NCBI RefSeq assembly: GCF_964291045.1
Contig: NZ_OZ197277.1
Span: forward strand, 310,001-374,000
Origin: PALSA-1444 sp964291045
GTDB lineage: Bacteria; Chlamydiota; Chlamydiia; Chlamydiales; Rhabdochlamydiaceae
DNA: 64,000 nt
Direction: 5' to 3'
The notes under the pieces are model-generated. The model did no database searches. It was not told the DNA's origin and saw only the letters and a program-made list of their open reading frames with translations. The stretch's first letter is position 1. The number at the start of each line of letters is the position of its first letter. Below, in pieces: positions 42,631-51,624 of the stretch. Position numbers and translations under genes: made by a program.

Positions 42631-43965
42631 TTATTCAATGATAGCGTTTGCGATCACGTAATCTTCTGCTTTTTCAAACAGCATTTTTGAGAGGTTCTCA
42701 GCTTCTCTTGTCTCAGGATTTCCTGAGTTTTCATCCCTGCTATAATCTCCAAGTAGGACATCTAGAAGCGTTGTGTTTTCTTCATGGTCTTGATGAGAAG
42801 GAGAAAGAGAGATTTTAGCGTCTGCTAAAAGCTTTCTGCAAAGGTAGAACATCCGGACAGCTTTGACAGATTGCTCAGATATCGATACAATCACCTGTTT
42901 TTTCTCATTTAATGGCATTTGATTCCAATGCTTGAGATATTCTGCATCTTGAAGGAGCTGTTGCATGCGGAATTTCACTTCGCGCTCTGTTAAGCTCTCT
43001 GGCACTTCAAATGGGTAGTTGGTGAGAAAAAGTTCTGACACTTGCTCGCGCAGTTTTTCTTTTACGTGTGCATCAGCTTTACTATTTAACAGTTTTTCTA
43101 CATTGACGCGAAGATCATCTACAGAATGAGAGCCAAGTTTTTGTGCCCACTCGTCACTAAGTTCCGGAGTTGTAGCTGTTTCAATGGCATGGATAGTGAC
43201 TTTAACGTTTTTAGGAGTAAGCTCTTCTTGATCGCTGACACTTGCATCTACATCAGGAGTGCTGACGCCCTCTAACACTTCACCAATAGAGTGTCCTAAA
43301 ATGAGGGTTTTCATCCAAGCTGCCATGGATTTATCTGTCACTTCAAAGCGGACTTTAGAAAAGAGAGGGGATAGAGAGTTTTCTTCCACAACATCTACAT
43401 CAAGAAGAACAAAGTCTCCTTCTTGCACAGGGCGGTCATGGATAGATGCCCAATCTGCAAAGAAAAGAAGCGCTTGTCTAATGGTTTCATTCACTTTTTC
43501 TTCGTTAACAAGAGGTCTTTCTACAGCTTTAAGCTTAAGAGAAGAGGGGTCAATGGTGGGGATGGTAGCTTCTGTTTCAAAAAAGAGCGTTAAGGTAGCG
43601 CCTGTTTCAAGAGAGCACTCTTTCACAGAGTAGCTAATTTTAAATTCGTTGTTTAAAACAGGGATTTTTGTGAGATCAAGAGCTTGTTTAAACGAGAGTT
43701 CAGAAAGTGTTTTTTGAAGTTCAGACTCGATAGGCTTAGGATAGTTTTGTTCCACGAAGTGAGCTGGAGCTTTTCCTTTACGAAAACCTGGAATCACAAC
43801 CTCTTTTCCCACCCGTTTTACCGCTTGAGTATGAGCCTCTTTAACAAGAGAAGGATCTGCTTCAACTTCTAATTCAACTTTGCAAAAAGGTTTGAAATGC
43901 GCTTTGACTTTCAGTGTTTCATTTGAAAATTCTAAAACAGAAGGTGTTGATACTGTATTTTCCAT
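42631..43965 (-). CDS. tig: Trigger factor (ribosome-associated chaperone and prolyl isomerase)
   Basis: A 444-residue chaperone that docks beside the ribosome exit tunnel. The ribosome-binding loop GFRKGKAP follows the N-terminal domain near residue 55. The central FKBP-like domain (about 150-240) is followed by the helical C-terminal arms. The frame stays open upstream through the tRNA-Gly gene; the true start is ATG 43965, preceded by AAGGA. The tRNA-Gly gene lies just upstream on the same strand and probably shares the promoter at 44122-44150. tig beside the SNF2 helicase and mreB is the C. trachomatis CT707-CT709 order. Confidence 0.95.
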   Translation of the reverse strand: MENTVSTPSVLEFSNETLKVKAHFKPFCKVELEVEADPSLVKEAHTQAVKRVGKEVVIPGFRKGKAPAHFVEQNYPKPIESELQKTLSELSFKQALDLTKIPVLNNEFKISYSVKECSLETGATLTLFFETEATIPTIDPSSLKLKAVERPLVNEEKVNETIRQALLFFADWASIHDRPVQEGDFVLLDVDVVEENSLSPLFSKVRFEVTDKSMAAWMKTLILGHSIGEVLEGVSTPDVDASVSDQEELTPKNVKVTIHAIETATTPELSDEWAQKLGSHSVDDLRVNVEKLLNSKADAHVKEKLREQVSELFLTNYPFEVPESLTEREVKFRMQQLLQDAEYLKHWNQMPLNEKKQVIVSISEQSVKAVRMFYLCRKLLADAKISLSPSHQDHEENTTLLDVLLGDYSRDENSGNPETREAENLSKMLFEKAEDYVIANAIIE

Positions 43966-43994
43966 GGTGTCCTTAAATCTTGATAAAGGGAATA

Positions 43995-44066
43995 AGCGGG
44001 TGATGAGGCTCGAACTCACGACCCTCACGTTGGCAACGTGATGCTCTACCACTGAGCTACACCCGC
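43995..44066 (-). tRNA. tRNA-Gly (anticodon GCC)
   Basis: A 72-nt cloverleaf on the minus strand. The acceptor stem GCGGGTG pairs with CACCCGC, the D-arm is AGCTCAGTGGTAGAG, the anticodon loop TTGCCAA sits on a 5-bp stem CACGT/ACGTG with anticodon GCC, and the T-loop is GAGTTCGAGCCTC. CCA is not encoded. Confidence 0.97.
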
Positions 44067-44121
44067 AAATGGGATAGGAGACTAGGTTATTCAGACCTCA
44101 GCTTTATCCACATGGTATGCC

Positions 44122-44150
44122 ATTATATGCGAATAAGAATTTTTTGGCAA
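44122..44150 (-). promoter_or_regulatory. Strong promoter for tRNA-Gly and tig
   Basis: On the minus strand TTGCCA (44150-44145) and a perfect TATAAT (44127-44122) are spaced exactly 17 bases. The expected start is near 44115, about 50 bases before the tRNA 5' end. Confidence 0.78.
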
Positions 44151-44451
44151 ATGAGCTCTTTGACTTTTTCGAGAAAGGCGTAAGAAAAAGAAAAATGCAC
44201 AATTTTTTATTCCCTGAATCTTTAAGTCCAATAAGCGGTGTTTTTACGAGAGGAAAAGGGGGGAGAGTTACTGAAAAAAAGAGGGGGGTAAAACGGGCAA
44301 AATTTTCAAAAAATTGAAATTGGTAATCAATTTTTGTTGCATCACTTTTGAAAAAAGAGTAAAACACGGGATCAGCTGTCTTCTTTCGTCTAACTTGCCG
44401 GTTTGAGGCAGAAGAGAATGCGAATAAACTGCGAATAAACAAGGTGTGAGA
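44151..44451. other. Non-coding gap before the SNF2 helicase gene
   Basis: About 300 bases with G- and A-rich runs (44255-44300). Short open frames on both strands lack ribosome sites and family features. It should contain the helicase promoter, but no clear -35/-10 pair stands out. Confidence 0.35.
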
Positions 44452-47400
44452 ATGCTTAACTTTAGAAAGCTAAGACAAGATTTTGCTTCAGGTGTTGTCA
44501 AAGAGGGGAAGGAACTTTATGACAAACAAAAGGTGGTATCGGCAAGAATTTTACACCTCGATCATAAAACAGTGCGCATTGCAGGAAGAATTCAAGGGCA
44601 GTATGACAATCACTACGAGAGTCATCTAGAGATTGACCGGCTAGATTGTGAAGCGATTGACTCAGATTGCGATTGTCCCTACAACTATGACTGTCAGCAT
44701 TTAGCAGCTCTCATTTTTTTCTTAGAAGATAAGCTTGATGAGATCATGGTGAGTTATTCTAAAGAAAATAGCTTAGATGCCATTGTAGAGAAGAATGAAC
44801 TAGGGGATGAAGAGAAGAGTGCTCTCATGGCCACTTTTAAAGTGGCTAAATCTAAACAGTCCCAAAAGCAAGAAGAGCTCTTTCAAAAGCAGCTACTTCA
44901 AGAGTATGAAATCTCTTCAGAGGTGCTTTCCATTTCACCATTCTTTAGACCTGAAGAGGCGTATGAAGTAGATCTTGCTGAAGTGGCCTTTATTTTCCAA
45001 ATTCCTCCGCATTTAGAAGGAAAGCACTTCATTGAATTTATGATTGCGCTAAGGCTCCCTTCAAGATCCAAGCCGCTTCATATCCCTCAGATTAAAAAGT
45101 TTTTCGATGCGGTACGGTATAATGATCCTCTCTACATTGGAAGTAAAAAATACCACTTTTCCTTTAGCTCATTTTCCCCTATTCAGCAAGATATGATGAA
45201 ACTTGTCATTCAGCAAGCCAGATTTCAAGAGCCAGTCACCTCAGAAAAAGGGTATAGAATTGCGCAGATTGATTTGGAACTCTTTGGAACGCTACTTTCT
45301 AAAACGTATCAAGAGGCTGTTAAACCTTATGCAGAAAGTGGCTATCACCCGTCAGATGAAGAGACGCTTGAGCTTCAAGGACTCTTTGATAGCTCGTTAG
45401 AAAATCCGGTGAAATTTTCTCCCTCTCCTGTCACCTTAAAGTTCTTACTTGAATATCTCAAACCACCCATCTCTAAAATCTTATTAACGCCTATGATTGT
45501 GGCAGATCAAAAACCTTTAGGCATTGAAGAGGTGAAATTTCTTCCGTGTGTCACGCCGGGAATGATTTATCAAAACACCTACTATAAATTCTCTTCCCAC
45601 ATCACAAGACGGCATCTGAAAAACTTACGTTCTCTTCAAGATCTAACCATACCTGAGCCGTTATTTGGGTCATTCATTGAAAATGCGATGCCCCAGCTTT
45701 CGCATTTTGGCCTCATTGAAAATGACGACACCCTTAATGAAGTGATTACAATCCCTTATAGCACCCCACTAAGAGCGCTTTGTGATATTGTTTACTTAGA
45801 TGGAGAGTTAGAAGCTAGACTCTATTTTATGTATGAAGGGAATAAGATTCCTGCCACCTCTTCTCTTTTAAGCTTTGCTGAGACAACCTCATTTATCACC
45901 CCCCGGGGCATCATTGCAAGGAACCTTGTCGATGAAAGAAAGCTGACAGAAGATCTATTTCAAGATTTTCTCTTTAAACAAGATGAAGGGCTCTTTGTCA
46001 CAAAATCGGAGAAGAAGATTGTTGAATTCATGACAGATATTATTCCCCGATATCAAAAAAGAGTCACCTTTGATTGTCCGCAAAATCTGATGGATCAGTT
46101 CATTTACGATAAAACCGAGTACTTGATTCAGCTCCTTCCGACAGAAAGAGTGGATAGCTATCAGCTTCAACTAGAAGTGAAAGGGTCGTTAAAAGGGGCC
46201 AAAATGGACCTTCTTTGGGAATGCGTTGCATCAAAAAGAGCGTATCTTGAGATTGATCCTTCTAAATCCAAAGCAAAAAAATCCGAAGGGTCAAGGCTTC
46301 CGAAAATTTTGGTGCTGGATTTAGAAAAAATTACAGCGCTTGTTCAACTCTTTGATGAGCTAGGGATTGAAACATTAAAAGATCACACATTGCAAAGGCC
46401 TCTCTGGAGTTTAGCTAGCATTGATATGTCCCATTTTGAAGGGCTCCCCGTTAAAATCACGGTGTCTGATCGTCTTTTAGAAATACGGCAGCAAATGCTG
46501 GGAGAGAAAAAGATGCACTCTTCTGTTATTCCTGATGAAATTAGAGGGTCGCTAAGACCTTATCAGCAAGAAGGGGTACAGTGGCTTGAGAGATTAAGGT
46601 CGATGTATTTAAACGGGATATTAGCAGATGACATGGGTCTTGGAAAAACGCTTCAAGCCATTGTGACGATTACGCAATACTTAAAGCATCATCAAAAACC
46701 AGTTCTCATTGTTTGCCCAACCTCTCTTGTTTACAACTGGAAAGAAGAGTGCTCAAAGTTTAATCCGCATTTAAACGTACTCGTTGTGGACGGCGTCCCT
46801 TCCCTTCGGAAAAAATTGATTGAAACAGCTAAGAACTACAATATCATTGTCACCTCTTACACCCTTCTTCAAAAAGACATCGAGCTATATAAACAGATGA
46901 CACTTGGATATACCATCCTTGATGAGGCGCAGCATATTAAAAATAGAGGCACACGGAATGCTAAATCAGTGAAGATGATTGTCTCTGATCATAAACTTAT
47001 TCTCTCTGGAACCCCGATTGAAAATTCTCTCGATGAGATGTGGAGCTTATTTGACTTCTTGATGCCAGGCTTCTTAAGCTCTTACGACCGTTTTGTCGAA
47101 AAATATGTGAGATCAGGAGCTGATCAATCAAAAAATCTCGAATTTTTAAGAAGAAAGGTCAGTCCCTTTATCTTACGCAGAATGAAAGCAGATGTGTTAG
47201 ATGACCTTCCTCCTGTAAATGAAATTGTCTACCATTGCCAGCTCTCTGATACGCAGCTTCAGCTGTATAAATCGTATGCAGAGTCAGCAAGACAAGAGCT
47301 TGTTAAACTGGTTGAGCGTGATGGATTTGATCGGGTCCAAATCCATGTGCTTGCCACCCTTACAAGGCTCAAGCAAATTTGCTGTCATCCAGCTATTTTT

Positions 47401-47937
47401 GCCAAAGAAAAGGCAGAGATCGGAGACTCTTCTAAATACGACATGCTCTTAGAGCTTTTACAAACACTCATTGAAGGGAAACATAAGACAGTCATTTTTA
47501 GTCAGTACACAAAAATGCTTCAGCTGATGCGAGATGATCTTGAAATGAGAGGAATTCGGTTTGTGTATCTTGACGGCTCGTCTAAGAACCGGTTAGAAAT
47601 TGTAAAACAGTTTAACGAAGATGAAACCATTTCTGTTTTCCTCGTCTCTTTAAGAGCGGGAGGTACAGGATTAAATCTTGTGGGAGCTGATACCGTGATC
47701 CACTACGATATGTGGTGGAACCCAGCTGTGGAAAATCAAGCGACAGACCGTGTGTACCGCATGGGGCAGAAGAAAAATGTGTCGAGTTATAAACTCATTA
47801 CTTTAGGTACGATTGAAGAGAAGATTGCAGAAATGCAAAAACGGAAAAAAGGATTGGTCAAGAAAGTCGTAAGTTGCGATGATGAAGCTATTGCTAAATT
47901 AACTTGGGAAGATGTTCTCGAACTCTTAAAAACTTAA
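44452..47937 (+). CDS. SNF2/SWI2-family helicase with N-terminal SWIM zinc finger
   Basis: A 1161-residue DNA translocase. A SWIM finger (CDCPYNYDCQHLAAL) lies near residue 80, a chlamydial middle region spans about 110-690, and the SNF2 ATPase about 695-1160. ATPase motifs are LRPYQQEGVQWL, ADDMGLGKT (Walker A), LDEAQHIKN (DEAQ box), LSGTPIEN, and C-terminally FLVSLRAGGTGLNL and DRVYRMGQ. Bacterial SWIM-SNF2 proteins are thought to remodel protein-DNA or RNA polymerase complexes; no precise role is set. The start is ATG 44452 after AAGG; GTG 44446 is two codons upstream. It lies just upstream of mreB as in C. trachomatis. Confidence 0.93.
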   Translation: MLNFRKLRQDFASGVVKEGKELYDKQKVVSARILHLDHKTVRIAGRIQGQYDNHYESHLEIDRLDCEAIDSDCDCPYNYDCQHLAALIFFLEDKLDEIMVSYSKENSLDAIVEKNELGDEEKSALMATFKVAKSKQSQKQEELFQKQLLQEYEISSEVLSISPFFRPEEAYEVDLAEVAFIFQIPPHLEGKHFIEFMIALRLPSRSKPLHIPQIKKFFDAVRYNDPLYIGSKKYHFSFSSFSPIQQDMMKLVIQQARFQEPVTSEKGYRIAQIDLELFGTLLSKTYQEAVKPYAESGYHPSDEETLELQGLFDSSLENPVKFSPSPVTLKFLLEYLKPPISKILLTPMIVADQKPLGIEEVKFLPCVTPGMIYQNTYYKFSSHITRRHLKNLRSLQDLTIPEPLFGSFIENAMPQLSHFGLIENDDTLNEVITIPYSTPLRALCDIVYLDGELEARLYFMYEGNKIPATSSLLSFAETTSFITPRGIIARNLVDERKLTEDLFQDFLFKQDEGLFVTKSEKKIVEFMTDIIPRYQKRVTFDCPQNLMDQFIYDKTEYLIQLLPTERVDSYQLQLEVKGSLKGAKMDLLWECVASKRAYLEIDPSKSKAKKSEGSRLPKILVLDLEKITALVQLFDELGIETLKDHTLQRPLWSLASIDMSHFEGLPVKITVSDRLLEIRQQMLGEKKMHSSVIPDEIRGSLRPYQQEGVQWLERLRSMYLNGILADDMGLGKTLQAIVTITQYLKHHQKPVLIVCPTSLVYNWKEECSKFNPHLNVLVVDGVPSLRKKLIETAKNYNIIVTSYTLLQKDIELYKQMTLGYTILDEAQHIKNRGTRNAKSVKMIVSDHKLILSGTPIENSLDEMWSLFDFLMPGFLSSYDRFVEKYVRSGADQSKNLEFLRRKVSPFILRRMKADVLDDLPPVNEIVYHCQLSDTQLQLYKSYAESARQELVKLVERDGFDRVQIHVLATLTRLKQICCHPAIFAKEKAEIGDSSKYDMLLELLQTLIEGKHKTVIFSQYTKMLQLMRDDLEMRGIRFVYLDGSSKNRLEIVKQFNEDETISVFLVSLRAGGTGLNLVGADTVIHYDMWWNPAVENQATDRVYRMGQKKNVSSYKLITLGTIEEKIAEMQKRKKGLVKKVVSCDDEAIAKLTWEDVLELLKT

Positions 47938-47948
47938 TCAATTCAACT

Positions 47949-49043
47949 ATGGCTCAGAAAAGATCGATCGATATAAGAAAAATGTTTGCAAATTTGATGC
48001 AATCCACATTTGGAAAAGCTGGATTTTTATCTAGTTTTTTTGCAAGTGACATTGGGATTGACCTTGGAACTGCAAATACACTTGTGTATGTGAGGGGAAA
48101 AGGGATTGTCCTTGCAGAACCCTCTGTTGTTGCTGTGGACTCTGCAACAAATGAAGTGCTAGCCGTCGGGCATAAAGCAAAGGCGATGTTAGGAAAAACT
48201 CCTCGAAAAATTCATGCGGTGCGGCCCATGAAAGACGGCGTCATTGCCGACTTTGAAATTGCAGAAGGGCTTCTTAAAGCTCTCATTAAACGGGTCACCC
48301 CTTCCAGGAGCCTTTTTCGTCCTAAAATCTTAATCGCTGTTCCTTCTGGAATTACCGGCGTAGAAAAACGGGCTGTGGAAGATTCTGCCTTAAGAGCTGG
48401 AGCTCAAGAAGTGGTTCTCATCGAAGAGCCTATGGCAGCTGCAATTGGAGTGGATCTTCCTGTTCATGAACCGTTTGGCAATATGATTGTCGACATCGGG
48501 GGCGGAACGACAGAGATCGCTATCATCTCTTTAGGGGGCATTGTTGAATCCAGATCGTTAAGAATTGCAGGAGATGAGTTTGATGAGTGCATTGTAAACT
48601 ACATGCGAAGAACATATAACCTCATGATCGGCCCAAGAACTGCTGAAGAGATTAAAATCACCATTGGTTCTGCTTATCCGTTAGGGGATGAAGAGCTTGA
48701 AATGGAAGTCAGAGGAAGAGATCAAGTGGCAGGGCTTCCTGTTATGAAAAGAATCAACTCTGTAGAGATACGCGAGTGTCTTGCAGAACCGATTCAACAA
48801 ATCATTGAAAGCGTAAAACTCACCTTAGAAAAATGTCCTCCAGAACTTGCAGCTGACCTCGTGGAAAGAGGCATGGTTTTAGCAGGAGGGGGAGCTTTAA
48901 TTAAAGGGCTTGATAAAGCGCTCATTAAAGAAACAGGTCTTCCTGTCATTGTAGCAGCACATCCGCTTCTTGCGGTCTGCATGGGAACAGGAAAAGCTTT
49001 AGAATATCTTGATAAGTTCAAGAAGAAAAAAGCTCTTATCTAA
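47949..49043 (+). CDS. mreB: Rod-shape determining protein MreB
   Basis: A 364-residue bacterial actin. In Chlamydiae, which lack FtsZ, MreB organises peptidoglycan synthesis at the division site. The phosphate-1 loop DIGIDLGTANTLVY, IAVPSGITGVEKRAV, the phosphate-2 loop IVDIGGGTTEIAI and the adenosine site MVLAGGGALIKGL are complete. The N-terminus carries about 30 residues before the actin core, with a hydrophobic and basic character that may bind membrane. I start at ATG 47949, 11 bases after the helicase stop; the longer TTG frame would overlap it. Confidence 0.97.
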   Translation: MAQKRSIDIRKMFANLMQSTFGKAGFLSSFFASDIGIDLGTANTLVYVRGKGIVLAEPSVVAVDSATNEVLAVGHKAKAMLGKTPRKIHAVRPMKDGVIADFEIAEGLLKALIKRVTPSRSLFRPKILIAVPSGITGVEKRAVEDSALRAGAQEVVLIEEPMAAAIGVDLPVHEPFGNMIVDIGGGTTEIAIISLGGIVESRSLRIAGDEFDECIVNYMRRTYNLMIGPRTAEEIKITIGSAYPLGDEELEMEVRGRDQVAGLPVMKRINSVEIRECLAEPIQQIIESVKLTLEKCPPELAADLVERGMVLAGGGALIKGLDKALIKETGLPVIVAAHPLLAVCMGTGKALEYLDKFKKKKALI

Positions 49044-49055
49044 TCTCTTTCCCGT

Positions 49056-49493
49056 ATGAAAATTGTCATTCAACGGGTAACATCTGCCTCCGTTTCCATT
49101 AACCACACTGTGGTTTCATCTATTGGAAAAGGGGCAGCTGTTCTTATTGGTTTTCATCAAAATGATACAAAAGAAACCGCTCGGTGGATGGCAAAAAAGC
49201 TCATCCACCTCCGTTATTTTCAAGATCATGAAGGAAAAACGAACCTCTCTTTACAAGATGTTCAAGGAGAGCTTCTAGTGATTTCGCAGTTTACTCTCTA
49301 CGCTTCTTGTGAAGAGGGGAGAAGACCCTCTTTGATTCATGCAGCCTCTCCTGTCATTGCAAAACCTCTTTATGATTTTTTTATCCAAGAATTAACACAT
49401 GAACTAAAAAACGTGAAGACGGGTGTCTTTGGAGCAGATATGGCTTTATCTCTTGTGAATGATGGCCCTTTTACACTCATTATTGAGCGGTAA
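49056..49493 (+). CDS. dtd: D-aminoacyl-tRNA deacylase
   Basis: A 145-residue editing enzyme that releases D-amino acids (and glycine from tRNA-Ala) from tRNAs. Both signatures are present: SQFTLYA, with the SQxT motif, near residue 77, and VNDGPFT (NxGP motif family) near the C-terminus. It is of normal length and starts 12 bases after mreB, so it is probably the last gene of the helicase-mreB-dtd transcript, closed by the hairpin at 49504. Confidence 0.95.
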   Translation: MKIVIQRVTSASVSINHTVVSSIGKGAAVLIGFHQNDTKETARWMAKKLIHLRYFQDHEGKTNLSLQDVQGELLVISQFTLYASCEEGRRPSLIHAASPVIAKPLYDFFIQELTHELKNVKTGVFGADMALSLVNDGPFTLIIER

Positions 49494-49503
49494 AAAGAAG
49501 AGA

Positions 49504-49527
49504 AACTCCTCTTACATAAGAGGAGTT
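49504..49527. terminator. Bidirectional hairpin between dtd and ndk
   Basis: AACTCCTCTTA at 49504-49514 and its complement at 49517-49527 form a tight stem. A-rich flanks suit termination for the minus-strand ndk gene as well. Confidence 0.7.
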
Positions 49528-49540
49528 AATAAGAAAAAAA

Positions 49541-49963
49541 TTACGCTCTTGCGAATACGTCTGTTCCTGAGAAGAAAAATGCAATTTCAATCTTTGCATT
49601 TTCAAGGCTATCAGATCCGTGAACAGCATTACGGTCAATCGATGTTGCAAAATCTTTCCGTATGGTTCCTTCTAAAGCATCTTTTGGGTTAGTAGCTCCC
49701 ATGATGGCTCGATTTTTAAGAACGCTATTTTCTCCTTCTAAAACCATAATGACAACAGGGCCTTCTGTCATAAATTGAACAAGTTCTCCGTAAAAAGGGC
49801 GTGCTGCGTGAACAGCATAAAACGCTTTTGCTTGCTCTGTTGAGAGGTGAGCCATTTTCATCGCTGCAATTTTAAGCCCTTCTTTTTCAAAGCGCGCAAT
49901 AATTTCTCCGATATGGTTGTCTTGAACGGAGTCGGGTTTTAAGATTGAAAGTGTTCTTTCCAT
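49541..49963 (-). CDS. ndk: Nucleoside diphosphate kinase
   Basis: A 140-residue enzyme that transfers the gamma phosphate of ATP to other nucleoside diphosphates through a phospho-histidine. The catalytic histidine is in NAVHGSDS near residue 117, with ERTLSILKPD at the N-terminus and RPFYGELVQFM in the Kpn loop region. It is full length. It converges with dtd and is read towards it. Confidence 0.97.
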   Translation of the reverse strand: MERTLSILKPDSVQDNHIGEIIARFEKEGLKIAAMKMAHLSTEQAKAFYAVHAARPFYGELVQFMTEGPVVIMVLEGENSVLKNRAIMGATNPKDALEGTIRKDFATSIDRNAVHGSDSLENAKIEIAFFFSGTDVFARA

Positions 49964-50288
49964 GTTGTCAATTCCTTGTAAAAAACGTTCATTCTAACGG
50001 TTTAATGAATTTCTGTCTGGATTCAATTTCACTTAAGAAAAAGTACAGCTAATAGGCTATTTCTTGGACAAAAAAGTTTAATGTTTTTTTCTTTACTAGA
50101 GAAAGAATTGAGTTCAAGATATGAATCATTGAGAGTAAGAAGAAAGGCTAAAGAGATGTTTTTAACATTCTCTAAAGCCCCTCTTCTAATTATCAATCCA
50201 TCAGCACTTTTGTTTTAAAAGTTTGATGACTTTACTCATAGAAGTCTTAAAGCGCTTCCTGTTGAAGTGGCTTAAGTAGAGAGTCTCC
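49964..50288. other. Non-coding gap between ndk and the His-rich repeat gene
   Basis: 325 bases. It should hold the ndk promoter (towards the left) and the 3' end of the His-rich protein mRNA. I see no gene, tRNA or clear terminator. A short open frame at the right end only continues the repeat region in another frame. Confidence 0.3.
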
Positions 50289-51203
50289 TTAAGACTTCTT
50301 TGTATGAGACACACGGTGTGCTCCTTCGCTATGCCCATGTGTACTTGGACGGCCGCGGTGAGCGCTTTCATGAGAAGTGTCATGCGTCTCTTTATGACCT
50401 CTTGTATGAGAGGCAGCGTGTGCCTTTTCTTCATGTTCATGCTTACTTGGACGGCCACGGGTGTGCTGCGCACCTTCATGAGAAGTATCATGGGCTCCTG
50501 CATGACCTCTTGCATGAGAGGGTGTATGCGCCTTTTCTTCATGCTCATGCTTACTTGGACGGCCACGGGTATGCGTGCCTTCATGAGAAGTATCATGGGT
50601 TCCTACATGACCTTTTGTATGAGAGGCAGCGTGTGCCTTTTCTTCATGCTCATGCTTACTTGGACGGCCACGGGTGTGCGAGCCTTCATGAGAAGTGTCA
50701 TGGGCTCCTACATGACCTTTTGTATGAGAGGCGGTGTGTGCCTTTTCTTCATGTCCATGGGTGCTTGGACGGCCACGGTGAGCGCCTTCATGAGAAGTAT
50801 CATGGGCTCCTGCATGACCTCTTGTGTGAGAGGCGTGATGCATCTCTTCTTCATGTTCATGTGTACGTGGACGGCCGCGGGTGTGCGTGCCTTCATGAGA
50901 AGTGTGATGCGTATCTGCATGACTTCTAGGGTGAGAGGCGTGCCTAGCTTTTTCTAAAGTCCTTTCCATTTCTGCATGATCACGGTGCTTAGCCCCAAGT
51001 TTTGAAGCTTCTGATTTTTCCTCATGGCTTCTTGCTTGAGACGCATTACGGGCTTTTTCTAAAGTTCTTTGCATTTCTGCAGAGTCACGGTTTTGAGCAG
51101 CCCGTTTTGAGGCTTCTGATTTTTCTTCGTGACTTCTTGCTTGAGAAGCACGGCGTGCTTTTTCTAAATTGGCAGAGCTACTTTTTTTATTTTTTGTAAT
51201 CAT
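50289..51203 (-). CDS. Histidine-rich tandem-repeat protein with AT-hook-like RGRP motifs
   Basis: A 304-residue highly charged protein with no signal or membrane segment. Residues about 12-85 are two copies of an EKARxASQARSHEEKSEASK unit of about 35 residues. Residues about 90-300 are six copies of a 35-36-residue repeat rich in His, each with an RGRP core (RGRPSKHEHEEK) and DTSHEG. The RGRP cores resemble AT-hooks that bind the minor groove of AT-rich DNA; the His clusters could bind metal or serve as a pH-sensitive charge. A nucleoid-associated or histone-like role is plausible for a chlamydia but unproven. I know no named family. Confidence 0.8.
   Translation of the reverse strand: MITKNKKSSSANLEKARRASQARSHEEKSEASKRAAQNRDSAEMQRTLEKARNASQARSHEEKSEASKLGAKHRDHAEMERTLEKARHASHPRSHADTHHTSHEGTHTRGRPRTHEHEEEMHHASHTRGHAGAHDTSHEGAHRGRPSTHGHEEKAHTASHTKGHVGAHDTSHEGSHTRGRPSKHEHEEKAHAASHTKGHVGTHDTSHEGTHTRGRPSKHEHEEKAHTPSHARGHAGAHDTSHEGAQHTRGRPSKHEHEEKAHAASHTRGHKETHDTSHESAHRGRPSTHGHSEGAHRVSHTKKS
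50300..50960 (-). repeat. 105-108-bp tandem repeats in the His-rich gene
   Basis: Six copies of a 105-108-base unit (recognisable by GGACGGCCACGG and CATGAGAAGT blocks on the plus strand), in frame with the protein repeat. Copies are highly similar, which suggests recent expansion. Confidence 0.85.
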
Positions 51204-51362
51204 AAATCACCAAAATTTTAATTTTGTTTTCTTTAATACTTAAATAAAAATAAATTTTACTTAAATAGCGATCCAACTCCATTGTTTGATTTTTTAAGTA
51301 TTTTGTAAATGATTGTTTTATACTATAAAGAATAGATAGTATCACATATTACTTAGCTCAAT

Positions 51363-51539
51363 ATGGATAAAAAGATGAGAAAAAGCATACTCTTTTTACC
51401 CATGAAAAAGCGAAAAAAACGATCAATTTTTATGGATTTAGAGAAGCTTAAAAGGGGTATTTTTGATGATGATAAAAAAAGAGGGTCATACGATTTTCCT
51501 GTAGCAGATCTTCAAGAGAATAGGTTTTTAAAAAACTAA
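51363..51539 (+). CDS. Possible small basic protein (58 residues)
   Basis: An open frame starting MDKKMRKSILFLP and ending ENRFLKN. It is Lys/Arg-rich, without membrane segment or known motif. No good ribosome site precedes the ATG, so it may not be translated. The rest of the 51204-51624 gap is AT-rich and shows nothing else. Confidence 0.25.
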   Translation: MDKKMRKSILFLPMKKRKKRSIFMDLEKLKRGIFDDDKKRGSYDFPVADLQENRFLKN

Positions 51540-51624
51540 AAGTGTACCTACCGTTAGATAAGTGTTAATAACTTTAGGTTGATAAACTCCATCAAGTATC
51601 TTCATATTTCTTGGTATTTAACTT

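Noticed and set aside
43966..44052. N-terminal extension of trigger factor into tRNA-Gly
   Set aside because: The residues are translated tRNA; ATG 43965 has its own ribosome site and fits the family start.
44104..44442. 112-codon minus-strand frame upstream of tRNA-Gly
   Set aside because: It covers the tRNA promoter, has no ribosome site, and its composition is low-complexity Phe/Lys/Ser.
50300..50957. Two long open frames on the plus strand opposite the His-rich gene (209 and 217 codons)
   Set aside because: They arise from the tandem repeat, whose 105-108 base period keeps other frames open; neither has a ribosome site or sensible composition.
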